14,861 nt of DNA from Cryomorphaceae bacterium (GTDB taxonomy: Bacteria; Bacteroidota; Bacteroidia; Flavobacteriales; Schleiferiaceae). Location: the NCBI GenBank assembly GCA_002685435.1, contig NYXD01000008.1:1-14861 (forward strand). Reading direction: 5' to 3'. The notes below the pieces were generated by a model. The model had not been told where the DNA came from, did no database searches, and saw only the letters and a program-made list of their open reading frames with translations. Position 1 is the first letter of the stretch. Each line of letters begins with the position of its first letter. Shown here one piece after another: positions 1 to 8,295 of the stretch. Position numbers and translations under genes: made by a program.

Positions 1-1587
1 ACAATGGATACTACCTGGACTGATACCGTTGCCTTTTGTGGGGAGTGGTTGAATTATGAAGTACGCTATGGCGCGTCATGTGTTAGTTCTTCGGATAGCG
101 GATTCTTCTCGGATAAAACACCGCCGGCACCTATTGTTTTTGACAGTGTTACAGTCGCTGGAGGCAATCTAGCTGCCATGTCGTGGGAAGCTTCTTCTGA
201 CAGTGATGTCGTCTATTACCGCATTTATAGAAGAGATAATTCAGGATTTTTGCAGCCTGTAGATTCTATTTTAGCCTCAGATTATGCGACCTCAATGCCT
301 TACATATATCAGCTTTCAAATGCTGAAAATGAAAGTGAGGAATACGTTATTACAGCCATTGATAGCTGCGGCAATCAAAGTAGTGTTGGGAATACTATCC
401 CGTCAAGTACAATGTATTTATTCTTAGGTATAGATCCTTGTGATGGTTACGCACGAATACGCTGGAATACCTACAAAACCTGGACACAGACACAGCCGAA
501 GGAGTATAATTTATACTGTGACATTACGGACCCTCTAGGAGGTGTAATCTCAGGTGTTCTCTTAAAAGGAGGTACGTTGGATACCACGTTTAACCACTAC
601 GGTATTATCAACGGTTATTCTTATTGTTATTATGTACGTGCAGTGGATACGACAGGAACTATAACGAGTACTTCGAACAAGATCTGTAACAGTTCAGCGG
701 TAGTGCAGGGATCGAAAGTTTTGTATTTAGGTAGAGCATCTGTAACGTCTCAAAACGGTATCGATCTTTACGCATACATCGATAAGGATGCGGATGTTAT
801 TGACTATCAAATCCAGCGTGCAGATGCTGAAATCGGACCGTATTTGACTATTGGTAACGTTGCGAAACCAGCATTGGGGCCATGGGAAGTGAAATTCATT
901 GACTACACAGCGGATCCAATGAACAGAAAGTATTTCTATCGTATTGCTTCTCGTGATTCTTGTGGCGCTCTAGACACGTTATCGAATCTAGGAACAAACA
1001 TGCTTCTTGATGTTGAGGCCATCGGTAATCTATCGAATACACTGACCTGGACGCATTACAGAGAATTCGATGCAGGTGTTGAGGAGTACAAGATTTACAG
1101 ATCCATTGATGGAGGTTCTTCTTTTGCATTGGCAGCGACAACTACAGATTCTGTTTATAATGATGATATAAAGCCTTACTCGAACTCAAAGGGTAAATTC
1201 TGCTATTATATTAAAGCCATCGCTAAAGATGGTATCATTCCTTGGCGTGATGAATTTGGCGAGAAATTTAATGCCCGATCTAACGTATCGTGTGCAGTAC
1301 ATAAGGCGCGTCTATGGGTACCTAGTGCATTTAGTCCAAATTCAGACGTTATTGAAAATAGAAAGTGGAAGCCCCAAGGTGTTTTTGCAAGGCCAGATAG
1401 CTATACTTTATTCGTCATGAACCGTTGGGGACAAGAAGTATTTAGAACCAACGATCTCAATGAAAGTTGGGACGGCAAAGTTAACGGCGACCCAGCGGCA
1501 ATTGGGATTTATACCTATTATATTAAGTATAGAAGTATCGAAGATGTGCCTATTGAAGAGCGCGGAACCTTCACCTTACTTAACTAA
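1..1587 (+). CDS. Secreted/surface protein with Fn3-like repeats and type B T9SS sorting domain (5' partial)
   Basis: The frame is open from base 1, and the first ATG (base 4) falls inside the tail of a repeat, so the true start lies upstream; numbering here counts that ATG as residue 1. About four fibronectin-III/Ig-like modules are visible at roughly 41-130, 141-230, 237-330 and 336-432. Each has a Y-x-I-Y/Q-R-type strand and a late YYI/VxA-type strand, often followed by DSCG and SN. Residues 436-527 match the gliding-motility-associated C-terminal (CHU_C) family: WVPSAFSPNSD, then FVMNRWGQEVF, ESWDGK, an IGIYTYYIKY strand and a final GTFTLL. In this family that domain directs export by the type IX secretion system. 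The protein is therefore probably outside the cell or surface-attached; an adhesive role is inferred from the repeats only. The usual PNGDG motif reads PNSDV here. A strong terminator follows. Confidence 0.85.
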   Translation, partial: TMDTTWTDTVAFCGEWLNYEVRYGASCVSSSDSGFFSDKTPPAPIVFDSVTVAGGNLAAMSWEASSDSDVVYYRIYRRDNSGFLQPVDSILASDYATSMPYIYQLSNAENESEEYVITAIDSCGNQSSVGNTIPSSTMYLFLGIDPCDGYARIRWNTYKTWTQTQPKEYNLYCDITDPLGGVISGVLLKGGTLDTTFNHYGIINGYSYCYYVRAVDTTGTITSTSNKICNSSAVVQGSKVLYLGRASVTSQNGIDLYAYIDKDADVIDYQIQRADAEIGPYLTIGNVAKPALGPWEVKFIDYTADPMNRKYFYRIASRDSCGALDTLSNLGTNMLLDVEAIGNLSNTLTWTHYREFDAGVEEYKIYRSIDGGSSFALAATTTDSVYNDDIKPYSNSKGKFCYYIKAIAKDGIIPWRDEFGEKFNARSNVSCAVHKARLWVPSAFSPNSDVIENRKWKPQGVFARPDSYTLFVMNRWGQEVFRTNDLNESWDGKVNGDPAAIGIYTYYIKYRSIEDVPIEERGTFTLLN

Positions 1588-1604
1588 TTGTTAAAAGATT
1601 AAGA

Positions 1605-1641
1605 AACTAAAGCGGGCGACCATTGGTCGCCCGCTTTAGTT
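1605..1641. terminator. Long perfect hairpin, probable rho-independent terminator
   Basis: Bases 1605-1621 and 1625-1641 are exact reverse complements, giving a 17-bp uninterrupted stem with a 3-base ATT loop. The core is GC-rich (GCGGGCGACC). The stem starts 17 bases after the stop codon of the secreted protein. The A-rich left flank and TTTAGTT on the right give only a short U-tract, so termination in the plus direction is likely but not textbook. The symmetry would let it work in either direction. Confidence 0.85.
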
Positions 1642-1662
1642 CGTAGAAATTGCTTAATTTTG
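1635..1662 (+). promoter_or_regulatory. Bacteroidota-type promoter of guaB
   Basis: TAATTTTG at 1655-1662 matches the Bacteroidota housekeeping -7 consensus TAnnTTTG exactly. A weak -33-like TTTAG lies about 20 bases upstream at 1635-1639, inside the right arm of the terminator hairpin. Transcription would begin near 1667-1670, about 17-20 bases before the guaB ATG at 1687. This argues against the alternative TTG start at 1660, which would lie inside the promoter. Confidence 0.6.
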
Positions 1663-1686
1663 GGCGCAATTCAAATCGGAATTGCA

Positions 1687-3159
1687 ATGGCTTACAATAA
1701 CGACAAAGTCCTTGGTCTAGGACTCACTTACGACGACGTACTTTTAGTACCGAACTATTCTGAAGTACTGCCACGTGATGTGGATTTATCTTCCCGTTTC
1801 TCCAAAAACATTGGGTTGAAAACGCCTATCGCCAGTGCTGCAATGGACACAGTTACTGAAAGTGCTATGGCAATAGCTATTGCTCAGGAAGGTGGTATCG
1901 GTGTAATTCATAAGAATATGACCATTGAGCAACAAGCAGTAGAGGTTCGTAAGGTGAAACGGGCAGAAAGTGGGATGATTTTAGATCCCGTGACACTTTC
2001 CAAAGATGCTACGGTTCGTGACGCAAACGCAATGATGGCAGAATTTCGTATCGGCGGTATTCCTGTGGTAAATGAAAACCAAGAACTCATTGGTATAGTC
2101 ACCAATCGTGATTTACGTTTTGAAAAGGATAATGATCGCCTCATCAATGAAGTAATGACGAAAGAAAACCTCATTACTACCAAGCCAAATGGTAGCATGG
2201 ATGAAGCAGAGTCTATGTTGCAGGAGCATAAAATTGAAAAACTACCGGTCGTTGACGATCAGAATAAACTTGTCGGTCTTATTACCTATCGTGATATCAC
2301 GAAAATTAAGATCAAACCCAATGCAAACAAAGATCAATTCGGTCGTTTACGCGTTGCAGCAGCGGTTGGTGTTACGCAGGATGTTGTGGACCGTGTGACG
2401 GCGTTAAATGAGAGTGGCGTTGATGCTGTAATCATCGATACAGCGCACGGCCATACCAAAGGTGTTGTAGAAGCGTTACAGCGCGTCAAAGCAAAGTTTC
2501 CTAACCTAGATATTGTTGTGGGAAATATAGCAACTCCGGAGGCTGCTTTGTATTTAATGGAAGCAGGTGCCGATGCCGTTAAAGTTGGGATTGGACCCGG
2601 TTCCATTTGTACAACCCGTATTGTAGCAGGTGTTGGTTTTCCGCAATTGAGTGCCGTAATGGAAGTAGCAAAGGCAATCGACAATAGAATTCCAGTGATA
2701 GCAGATGGCGGTATCCGTTTTACGGGTGATATTGTAAAGGCACTTGCAGCCGGTGCGGATTGTGTAATGCTTGGATCAATGTTTGCCGGAACCAAGGAAA
2801 GTCCAGGTGAAACTGTGATTTACGAAGGCAGAAAATACAAGACGTACAGAGGAATGGGAAGTGTCGAAGCGATGACCGACGGTTCTAAAGACCGCTACTT
2901 CCAGGATGTAGAAGATGATGTAAAGAAATTAGTTCCAGAAGGAATAGTAGGTCGTGTTCCCTACAAAGGTGAGGTGAATGAGGTGATGTATCAATTTATT
3001 GGCGGATTGCGCGCCGGTATGGGATACTGTGGCTCCAACGATATTACTACCTTAAAAGAAACGGCTGGATTCATTCAAATAACGGCGGCTGGGATGCAAG
3101 AAAGTCACCCACATAACGTAAGTATTACTAGAGAAGCACCTAACTACAGTAGAAGATAA
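1687..3159 (+). CDS. guaB: IMP dehydrogenase
   Basis: Catalyses NAD-dependent oxidation of IMP to XMP, the committed step of guanine nucleotide synthesis, in the cytoplasm as a tetramer or octamer. The protein is 490 residues, the normal bacterial length. The barrel starts with LTYDDVLLVP. Two CBS domains (about 97-150 and 157-212) are inserted, each with a G-I/L-I/V-T-x-R-D ending; in this family they bind nucleotides for regulation. The catalytic loop GPGSICTTR carries Cys308. GGIRFTGDIVKAL is the phosphate-binding region, and the flap contains the Arg403-Tyr404 dyad (KDRYFQ) and EGIVGRVPYKG. I chose the ATG at 1687 because the in-frame TTG at 1660 overlaps the promoter and adds nine residues not expected in the family. 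It is the first gene of the following cluster, 5 bases before the PPIase gene. Confidence 0.97.
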   Translation: MAYNNDKVLGLGLTYDDVLLVPNYSEVLPRDVDLSSRFSKNIGLKTPIASAAMDTVTESAMAIAIAQEGGIGVIHKNMTIEQQAVEVRKVKRAESGMILDPVTLSKDATVRDANAMMAEFRIGGIPVVNENQELIGIVTNRDLRFEKDNDRLINEVMTKENLITTKPNGSMDEAESMLQEHKIEKLPVVDDQNKLVGLITYRDITKIKIKPNANKDQFGRLRVAAAVGVTQDVVDRVTALNESGVDAVIIDTAHGHTKGVVEALQRVKAKFPNLDIVVGNIATPEAALYLMEAGADAVKVGIGPGSICTTRIVAGVGFPQLSAVMEVAKAIDNRIPVIADGGIRFTGDIVKALAAGADCVMLGSMFAGTKESPGETVIYEGRKYKTYRGMGSVEAMTDGSKDRYFQDVEDDVKKLVPEGIVGRVPYKGEVNEVMYQFIGGLRAGMGYCGSNDITTLKETAGFIQITAAGMQESHPHNVSITREAPNYSRR

Positions 3160-3164
3160 ATACA

Positions 3165-5108
3165 ATGAGAAAAATGATATGGATTGCCCTTGTTTTTGTG
3201 GGCGCACAATTGAATGCACAAGAGGTATTGTTTACTGTTGGAAACCAAAGTATTACTACTGAAGAGTTTAAGGCAGTATATGAAAAAAATAAAGGTGTTG
3301 GCGCAGCGTTAGATCCCAAAACCCCGGAGGAGTATCTAGAGCTCTACATCAACTTTAAACTGAAAATAGCAGAGGCCTATGAACAGCAGCGCGATACAGC
3401 TACTGAATTTAAAAATGAGTTCGGAGGGTATCGTGCCCAATTAGCAAAACCTTACTTAAGTGACCAAGGTGCTGAAGATGAACTGGTTAATCAGGCGTTT
3501 TCAAGAATGCAAGAAGAAGTCCGTGCCGCACATATTATGATTGCTCTGGAAGCGAATGCGCTTCCTTCGGATACTTTGAAAGCCTACAGACAATTACTCG
3601 ATTTACGCAAATCGATTTTATCGGGAAAAACGAAATTTGAAAATGCCGCTCGCGAAACTAGCGCGGATACGTGGAGTGCAAAAAACGGAGGGGATTTAGG
3701 TTACTTCACCGTCTTTAATATGGTATATCCATTTGAATCGGCAGCGTATGAATTGGAAGTAGGGAATTTATCCATGCCAGTAAGAAGTCAATACGGTTAT
3801 CATTTATTGAAATTATTAGATCGCCGTTCAGCTAGTGGTATTGTGCGTGTGCGTCATATTTTCTTCGCATCTAATGGCAAATCATCTTTACAAGAGCAGC
3901 AACGCGCTGAACGCAGTGCCAATGAAATTTACAGTCGACTCGAGGGAGGCGAAGACTTTATTTCGTTATTAGAGTTTAGTGAAGACCGCAAGACAAAGGA
4001 TGCGATGGGGGAATTACCTGAATTTGGTATTAATAATATGATGCCTGCATTTGAAGAAGCAGCTTTTTCTCTTGAAGCATCTGGTGATTATTCGGTACCC
4101 GTGGAAACCAGTATTGGTTGGCACGTGATTCAACTCATTGAGAAAAAGCCATTAGCGTCCTTTGATGAATTAAAATCTGAACTTAAAAAGAAAGTAAAAC
4201 GCGATACAAGAAGTAGAGTAGGCGCAACTCGTTTCATGAAACGCTTAAAGTCGGAATACGACTTTGCTATCGATGAGCGTTGGTTAGGACGAACTATGAA
4301 TTTAGTGGACAAGAATGCTTTTGGAACGGGTACATGGGAGATTCCTACGTTATCTCGCGATCGAGTTGTGGCCACTTTTGCTAATGAAAAGATTTACCAA
4401 AGTGAAGTATTGGAGTTCTGGGCGAAAAACCAGAATCAGAGTAGTGAAGCGGTTCGTGTAGAATTTCTTAGAGTACTCTTCAATGCGTATTCCAATGATC
4501 GTATGATCGCTTATGAAGACGGTCAGTTGGAATCGAAGCATGCAGATTTCAGAAATTTAGTACGTGAGTACAAAGAAGGTATTCTCTTATTTGACCTCAC
4601 GCAAGAAGCTGTTTGGAATAAAGCAGCACAGGATAGTGCTGGTATTGCAAACCATTATGAACTTATTAAGGAAGATTACCGCTGGGAAGACCGTGTACAA
4701 GCCACATATTGGGTTACTACAGACGAAAAACTAGCAAAAAAAATTGCTAAATGGACGGCAAAAAATAAGGTCGATAAGGTTAAGGAGTTGCTGGAAAATG
4801 AAGACGCATTAAGTGTTGCAATTCAGAACGGGACTTACGAGAAAGACGATAATTCGGTGATCGTAGCGGTTTGGCAGCAAGATTCTGGAACATTTGGACC
4901 TATAGAACTTGACAACGGTAGCTTTGCGGTCGTTCAGATTGACGAATTTATACCTTCAGCGCCAAAGGCCTTGAACGAAATCAAAGGACTAGTAATAGCG
5001 AGCTACCAAGATACTTTAGAGAAAGAGTGGGTCAATGCCTTAAAATTGAAATTTGAGGTAAACGTCAACGAAAATGCTAAATCTATACTATTTCAGGAAT
5101 TGCGTTAA
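3165..5108 (+). CDS. Periplasmic PpiC/parvulin-type peptidylprolyl isomerase, two parvulin domains
   Basis: A 647-residue exported folding factor. Residues 1-18 form a signal peptide (positive start, hydrophobic core, cleavage about NA|QE). An N-terminal helical chaperone-like region (about 20-115) precedes two parvulin domains. The first, about 118-220, runs from VRAAHIMI through GGDLGYF to YGYHLLKLLD. The second, about 226-328, runs from VRVRHIFF through LPEFG to IGWHVIQLIEK. Residues 370-647 have no clear domain, but part of it resembles a decayed third parvulin (see findings). Parvulins isomerise Xaa-Pro bonds; in this compartment the likely clients are outer-membrane and secreted proteins. 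It follows guaB by 5 bases, and its stop overlaps the next ATG by one base (TAATG), so it is almost certainly co-transcribed and possibly translationally coupled. Confidence 0.92.
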   Translation: MRKMIWIALVFVGAQLNAQEVLFTVGNQSITTEEFKAVYEKNKGVGAALDPKTPEEYLELYINFKLKIAEAYEQQRDTATEFKNEFGGYRAQLAKPYLSDQGAEDELVNQAFSRMQEEVRAAHIMIALEANALPSDTLKAYRQLLDLRKSILSGKTKFENAARETSADTWSAKNGGDLGYFTVFNMVYPFESAAYELEVGNLSMPVRSQYGYHLLKLLDRRSASGIVRVRHIFFASNGKSSLQEQQRAERSANEIYSRLEGGEDFISLLEFSEDRKTKDAMGELPEFGINNMMPAFEEAAFSLEASGDYSVPVETSIGWHVIQLIEKKPLASFDELKSELKKKVKRDTRSRVGATRFMKRLKSEYDFAIDERWLGRTMNLVDKNAFGTGTWEIPTLSRDRVVATFANEKIYQSEVLEFWAKNQNQSSEAVRVEFLRVLFNAYSNDRMIAYEDGQLESKHADFRNLVREYKEGILLFDLTQEAVWNKAAQDSAGIANHYELIKEDYRWEDRVQATYWVTTDEKLAKKIAKWTAKNKVDKVKELLENEDALSVAIQNGTYEKDDNSVIVAVWQQDSGTFGPIELDNGSFAVVQIDEFIPSAPKALNEIKGLVIASYQDTLEKEWVNALKLKFEVNVNENAKSILFQELR

Positions 5109-5953
5109 TGGTGAAGCCAATCTTCATAGGACTCATAGCTGTAGCATCTGTTGCCTGTGTCTCTAATGGAGATATGGAAGAAGATGTATTAGCGGAATTA
5201 AGGAACAAAAAACTTCTTGTAGAAGATATCGCTGACCATTTACCCAAATCAGGGCAGATGGATGCAGTAGATAGTGTCTCTTTAGTAAACCGATTGGTTC
5301 TTCAATGGGCTAAAAAGGAGTTACTTGTAGAGGCTGCGGAGTTCAATCTACAAACGGAATTGGCGGATTTTGATGCGTTGGTAACGCAGTATAGAAATGA
5401 CTTACTCAAGCATGCGTATATTGATGTTTATGTACGTCAGCATTTAGACACGACCATTACTACCGAACAGATAAAAGACTACTACGAGCAAAACTTGAAT
5501 AATTTTGAGCTCAAAGAGAGTATTGTTCAAGCCTTTTATGCAGCAGCACCGGTAGAAGCGCAGAAAACTCAAGAAGCAAAACGATGGTTTTTATCTGACC
5601 GCTACCAGGATAAATATTTAGATTGGGCAGAAGTCTTCGTGAGCAAACAAAGCAATTATGGCGATTCTGTATGGGTACCTATGATGGATTTTCTCGAAGA
5701 AATTCCCTTAGAATCGACCAATCCTTATAATTATTTAAATAGAAGAAAGAGATTTACCTGCGAAGACACTGCATTGGTGTATTTTGTGCAGGTAAATGCC
5801 CTACGCATTAAGGACAGTTATAGCCCGCTTCCTTATGTAGAGGAGCGCATAAAGAAAGTACTGTTGAACAAGCGTCGACTGACGCTCATCGAGCAGATAG
5901 AAGAAAATATTATTGAACATGCAATTGAAGAAGGCACACTTGTTATACACTAG
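5108..5953 (+). CDS. Probable envelope lipoprotein related to SurA/PpiC, parvulin region degenerate
   Basis: A 281-residue protein with a short hydrophobic N-terminus ending at Cys17. The lipobox SVAC is imperfect because position -3 is Ser. The following stretch VSNGDMEED is acidic. The region from about 25 to 135 looks like the helical SurA N-terminal module, including TTEQIKDYYEQNLNNFEL, which in relatives leads into the parvulin domain. Where an active parvulin would have an RHI-type strand this protein has VQAFYAAAP. The downstream GG and YGYH landmarks are absent, so isomerase activity is unlikely. The end (PYVEERIKKVLLNKRR) resembles the segment after the parvulin in relatives. It lies between two genuine parvulin genes and probably works with them as a non-catalytic chaperone or adaptor; that role is inference. 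Its last 35 bases overlap the start of the next gene. Confidence 0.75.
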   Translation: MVKPIFIGLIAVASVACVSNGDMEEDVLAELRNKKLLVEDIADHLPKSGQMDAVDSVSLVNRLVLQWAKKELLVEAAEFNLQTELADFDALVTQYRNDLLKHAYIDVYVRQHLDTTITTEQIKDYYEQNLNNFELKESIVQAFYAAAPVEAQKTQEAKRWFLSDRYQDKYLDWAEVFVSKQSNYGDSVWVPMMDFLEEIPLESTNPYNYLNRRKRFTCEDTALVYFVQVNALRIKDSYSPLPYVEERIKKVLLNKRRLTLIEQIEENIIEHAIEEGTLVIH

Positions 5954-7274
5954 CGTATTCGCGCTATTCGCAGTTTTTGTGAGTGCTCAACCACAAACCG
6001 TTGATGGGATTACAGCCATTGTCGGGGGCGATGTCATTTTAAAAAGTGACATCGAGGAGCAATACGATGTATTTAACCGTCAAAACTTCGGTAAACCGGT
6101 GACATATTGCGAGGTTTTTGAAGAGCTATTGTTTCAAAAACTACTTATTCATCATGCTGCAATTGATTCTATTTCTGTGGGAGAAGAGGAGGTCGAGGCT
6201 AATATGGACCGAAGAATTCAACAATTGATCATGCAAATGGGTGATCAAAAGAAACTGGAAGATTTCTATGAAAAATCGGTAGTAGAAATCAAAGAGGATA
6301 TGCGCACCCTTATTAAAGAACAACTGACTGCACAACGAATGCAAATGACCGTTGTTGAAGGTATTGAGGTGACACCATCTGAGGTTCGCGAATACTATGA
6401 AAACCTACAAGAAGACAGCATTCCGCTCATTAGCGCAGAAGTAGAGTTGAGTCAAATCGTTAAATATCCAGAGTTATCTGAAGAAGCAGAGCAAGAAGTA
6501 ATCACCAAACTAAAGGAGCTTAAAGGCAGAATTGAAAATGGTACGTCTTTCTCTTCAATGGCAATTCTTTACAGTGAAGATCCTGGTTCGAATAAGAAAG
6601 GTGGTGAATACCTAGGCATTCAGCGCGGTGTATTTGTAAAGGAATTTGAGGCCATTGCATTTAATTTACGCAAAGGAGAAATCAGCAATCCATTCAAGAC
6701 AGAGTTTGGATATCATATTGTACAGTTGCTGGAAAAGCGTGGGGAAGAATTGGATCTTCGCCATATTCTTATCAAGCCAAAGCTTACGCAAGAAAACTTG
6801 CAGGAAGCGAAAAATTTCCTCGACAGTGTTAGTGTCGCCATTGCCAATGGTAAAATGACATTCGAAGAAGCTTCAAGACGCTTTAGTGATGATGAACAAA
6901 CCCGATTCAATGGCGGTCAGATGAGTAATTTCCAAAGTGGTAATAATAAATTCGAAGTATCGCAATTGGACCGCGGTCTGTTCGGCTTAATTAATTCTAT
7001 AGCGGAAAGTGAGATTTCCGAAGCAACATTCTACAGGACAGAGGATCAGCGAGAAGCATTTCGTATTGTTCGTTTGGATGCGAAATACGAACCACATAGA
7101 GCAAATCTAGACCTCGATTTCACGCGTATCAAAGGTTTTGCCCTTCAACAAAAACAGGCAAAGACGGTTGAAGAGTGGAAGGAAGAGAAATTGGCGGATA
7201 CCTTTGTTAAGATCAACGAAGGTTATTACGATTGCGATGATGCATTAAATTCCTGGAACAGCAATAATGACTAG
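5919..7274 (+). CDS. SurA-like periplasmic chaperone/peptidylprolyl isomerase
   Basis: A 451-residue exported protein. Residues 1-23 are a signal peptide (VSA|QPQ). Residues about 26-147 form the SurA-type N-terminal chaperone domain, with the characteristic opening VDGITAIVGGDVILKSDIEEQ. Parvulin domain 1 (about 171-272) contains ELSQIV, YSEDPGSNKKGGEYLGI and FGYHIVQLLEKRG. Parvulin domain 2 (about 277-386) contains LDLRHILIKP and NGGQMSNF. The order of domains matches SurA, which escorts outer-membrane proteins across the periplasm. I chose the ATG at 5919; a TTG two codons earlier (5913) is possible. This start lies inside the preceding gene (35-base overlap), and the stop overlaps the MoxR gene by 8 bases. 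Bacteroidota members differ from E. coli SurA, so I give no symbol. Confidence 0.93.
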   Translation: MQLKKAHLLYTSVFALFAVFVSAQPQTVDGITAIVGGDVILKSDIEEQYDVFNRQNFGKPVTYCEVFEELLFQKLLIHHAAIDSISVGEEEVEANMDRRIQQLIMQMGDQKKLEDFYEKSVVEIKEDMRTLIKEQLTAQRMQMTVVEGIEVTPSEVREYYENLQEDSIPLISAEVELSQIVKYPELSEEAEQEVITKLKELKGRIENGTSFSSMAILYSEDPGSNKKGGEYLGIQRGVFVKEFEAIAFNLRKGEISNPFKTEFGYHIVQLLEKRGEELDLRHILIKPKLTQENLQEAKNFLDSVSVAIANGKMTFEEASRRFSDDEQTRFNGGQMSNFQSGNNKFEVSQLDRGLFGLINSIAESEISEATFYRTEDQREAFRIVRLDAKYEPHRANLDLDFTRIKGFALQQKQAKTVEEWKEEKLADTFVKINEGYYDCDDALNSWNSNND

Positions 7275-8229
7275 TGAAGAAATCATATCGATTCTCGAAA
7301 ATGCCCCGGGGAAACTTCAGTCCTTCAAATCTGAAGTAGGTAAGGTAATTATTGGGCAGGAGGAAGCGGTTGATTTAATCACAATGTCTATTCTTTGCCA
7401 AGGCCATAGTCTCTTAGTCGGAGTTCCAGGATTAGCAAAAACATTATTGATTACCTCTGTGAGCCAGGCGCTAGGTCTCGACTTTTCCCGTATTCAATTT
7501 ACTCCCGATCTAATGCCTTCGGACATTACGGGTACAGAGGTATTAAACGCCCAAAGAGAATTTACCTTCCATAAGGGGCCAGTATTCTCCAATGTGGTGC
7601 TTGCGGATGAAATCAACCGCACACCACCTAAAACGCAAGCTGCGTTGTTAGAAGCCATGCAAGAGAAGAAGGTCAGTGCTGCAGGTAAAACTATGACTTT
7701 ACCGAAGCCGTTTTTTGTTCTAGCCACTCAAAACCCAATAGAGCAAGAGGGAACTTATCCATTGCCGGAAGCGCAGTTGGACCGATTCTTATTTAATATT
7801 TATGTCGACTACCCAGCCCTCGAGGAAGAACGTGCAGTAGTACGTGCTACCACCGTTGGGGGAAGTAAACAGGTGAACCCCGTACTTTCTTCAAAAGAAG
7901 TGCTTGACCTTCAGTTTGCACTGCGTGCCATGCCGGTGACAGATGCAGTAATAGATTACGCGGTAACACTAGCACGCGCGACGCGACCAGGTAAAGAGGG
8001 CGGTAGTACGATTGCGGAAACCTATTTCTCTTGGGGCTCAGGACCTCGAGCCTCACAGAATCTTGTTCTTGCAGCAAAAGCATTGGCAATGATGAAAGGT
8101 GAAGGAACGCCAAGCACGGCACATGTGAAGCAAATCGCTCCTGCAGTATTGCGCCATCGTGTAGTTATAAATTACAAAGCGAAAGGTGAGGGATTGACCG
8201 TGGATGACCTTATCGGTCAGTTGCTCTGA
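7267..8229 (+). CDS. MoxR-family AAA+ ATPase
   Basis: A 320-residue cytoplasmic ATPase of the AAA_3/MoxR family. Visible landmarks are the pre-Walker helix VIIGQEEAVD, Walker A GVPGLAKT (52-59), Walker B VVLADEINR with Asp114-Glu115, sensor 1 ATQNPIEQEGTYPLPEAQLDRF, and the C-terminal lid ending PAVLRHRVVINYKAKGEG. The length is typical. MoxR proteins act as chaperones that mature or activate partner complexes, often together with a DUF58 or von Willebrand factor A protein encoded next door. Neither is encoded in this window. Here the gene overlaps the SurA-like gene by 8 bases and closes the guaB/PPIase cluster, suggesting a job in envelope protein assembly; that is inference from context. 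Confidence 0.95.
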   Translation: MTSEEIISILENAPGKLQSFKSEVGKVIIGQEEAVDLITMSILCQGHSLLVGVPGLAKTLLITSVSQALGLDFSRIQFTPDLMPSDITGTEVLNAQREFTFHKGPVFSNVVLADEINRTPPKTQAALLEAMQEKKVSAAGKTMTLPKPFFVLATQNPIEQEGTYPLPEAQLDRFLFNIYVDYPALEEERAVVRATTVGGSKQVNPVLSSKEVLDLQFALRAMPVTDAVIDYAVTLARATRPGKEGGSTIAETYFSWGSGPRASQNLVLAAKALAMMKGEGTPSTAHVKQIAPAVLRHRVVINYKAKGEGLTVDDLIGQLL

Positions 8230-8295
8230 TTCCATCTTCTGTTAAGACGCGTTAAACTTCTAATGCATCCCGTCAGATAGTTCTATTTTCGTGTT

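Noticed and set aside
1660..1686. Upstream TTG start for guaB giving a 499-residue protein
   Set aside because: The TTG lies inside the -7 element, and the added residues are not expected in IMP dehydrogenases. The ATG at 1687 gives the usual 490.
2334..2795. 153-codon open frame antisense to guaB
   Set aside because: It is a shadow of a strongly conserved coding region, with no promoter, recognisable domain or plausible composition. The other shorter antisense frames in the window were dismissed for the same reason.
8239..8256. TTAA-flanked, partly symmetric sequence upstream of the kinase gene as an operator
   Set aside because: The inverted arms are only 4 bases and the inner palindrome is off-centre. 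This is not distinguishable from chance.
8284..8291. TATTTTCG as a -7 promoter element for the histidine kinase gene
   Set aside because: It misses the TAnnTTTG consensus at one position and has no good -33 partner. Its start site would fall on the ATG itself, requiring a leaderless transcript.
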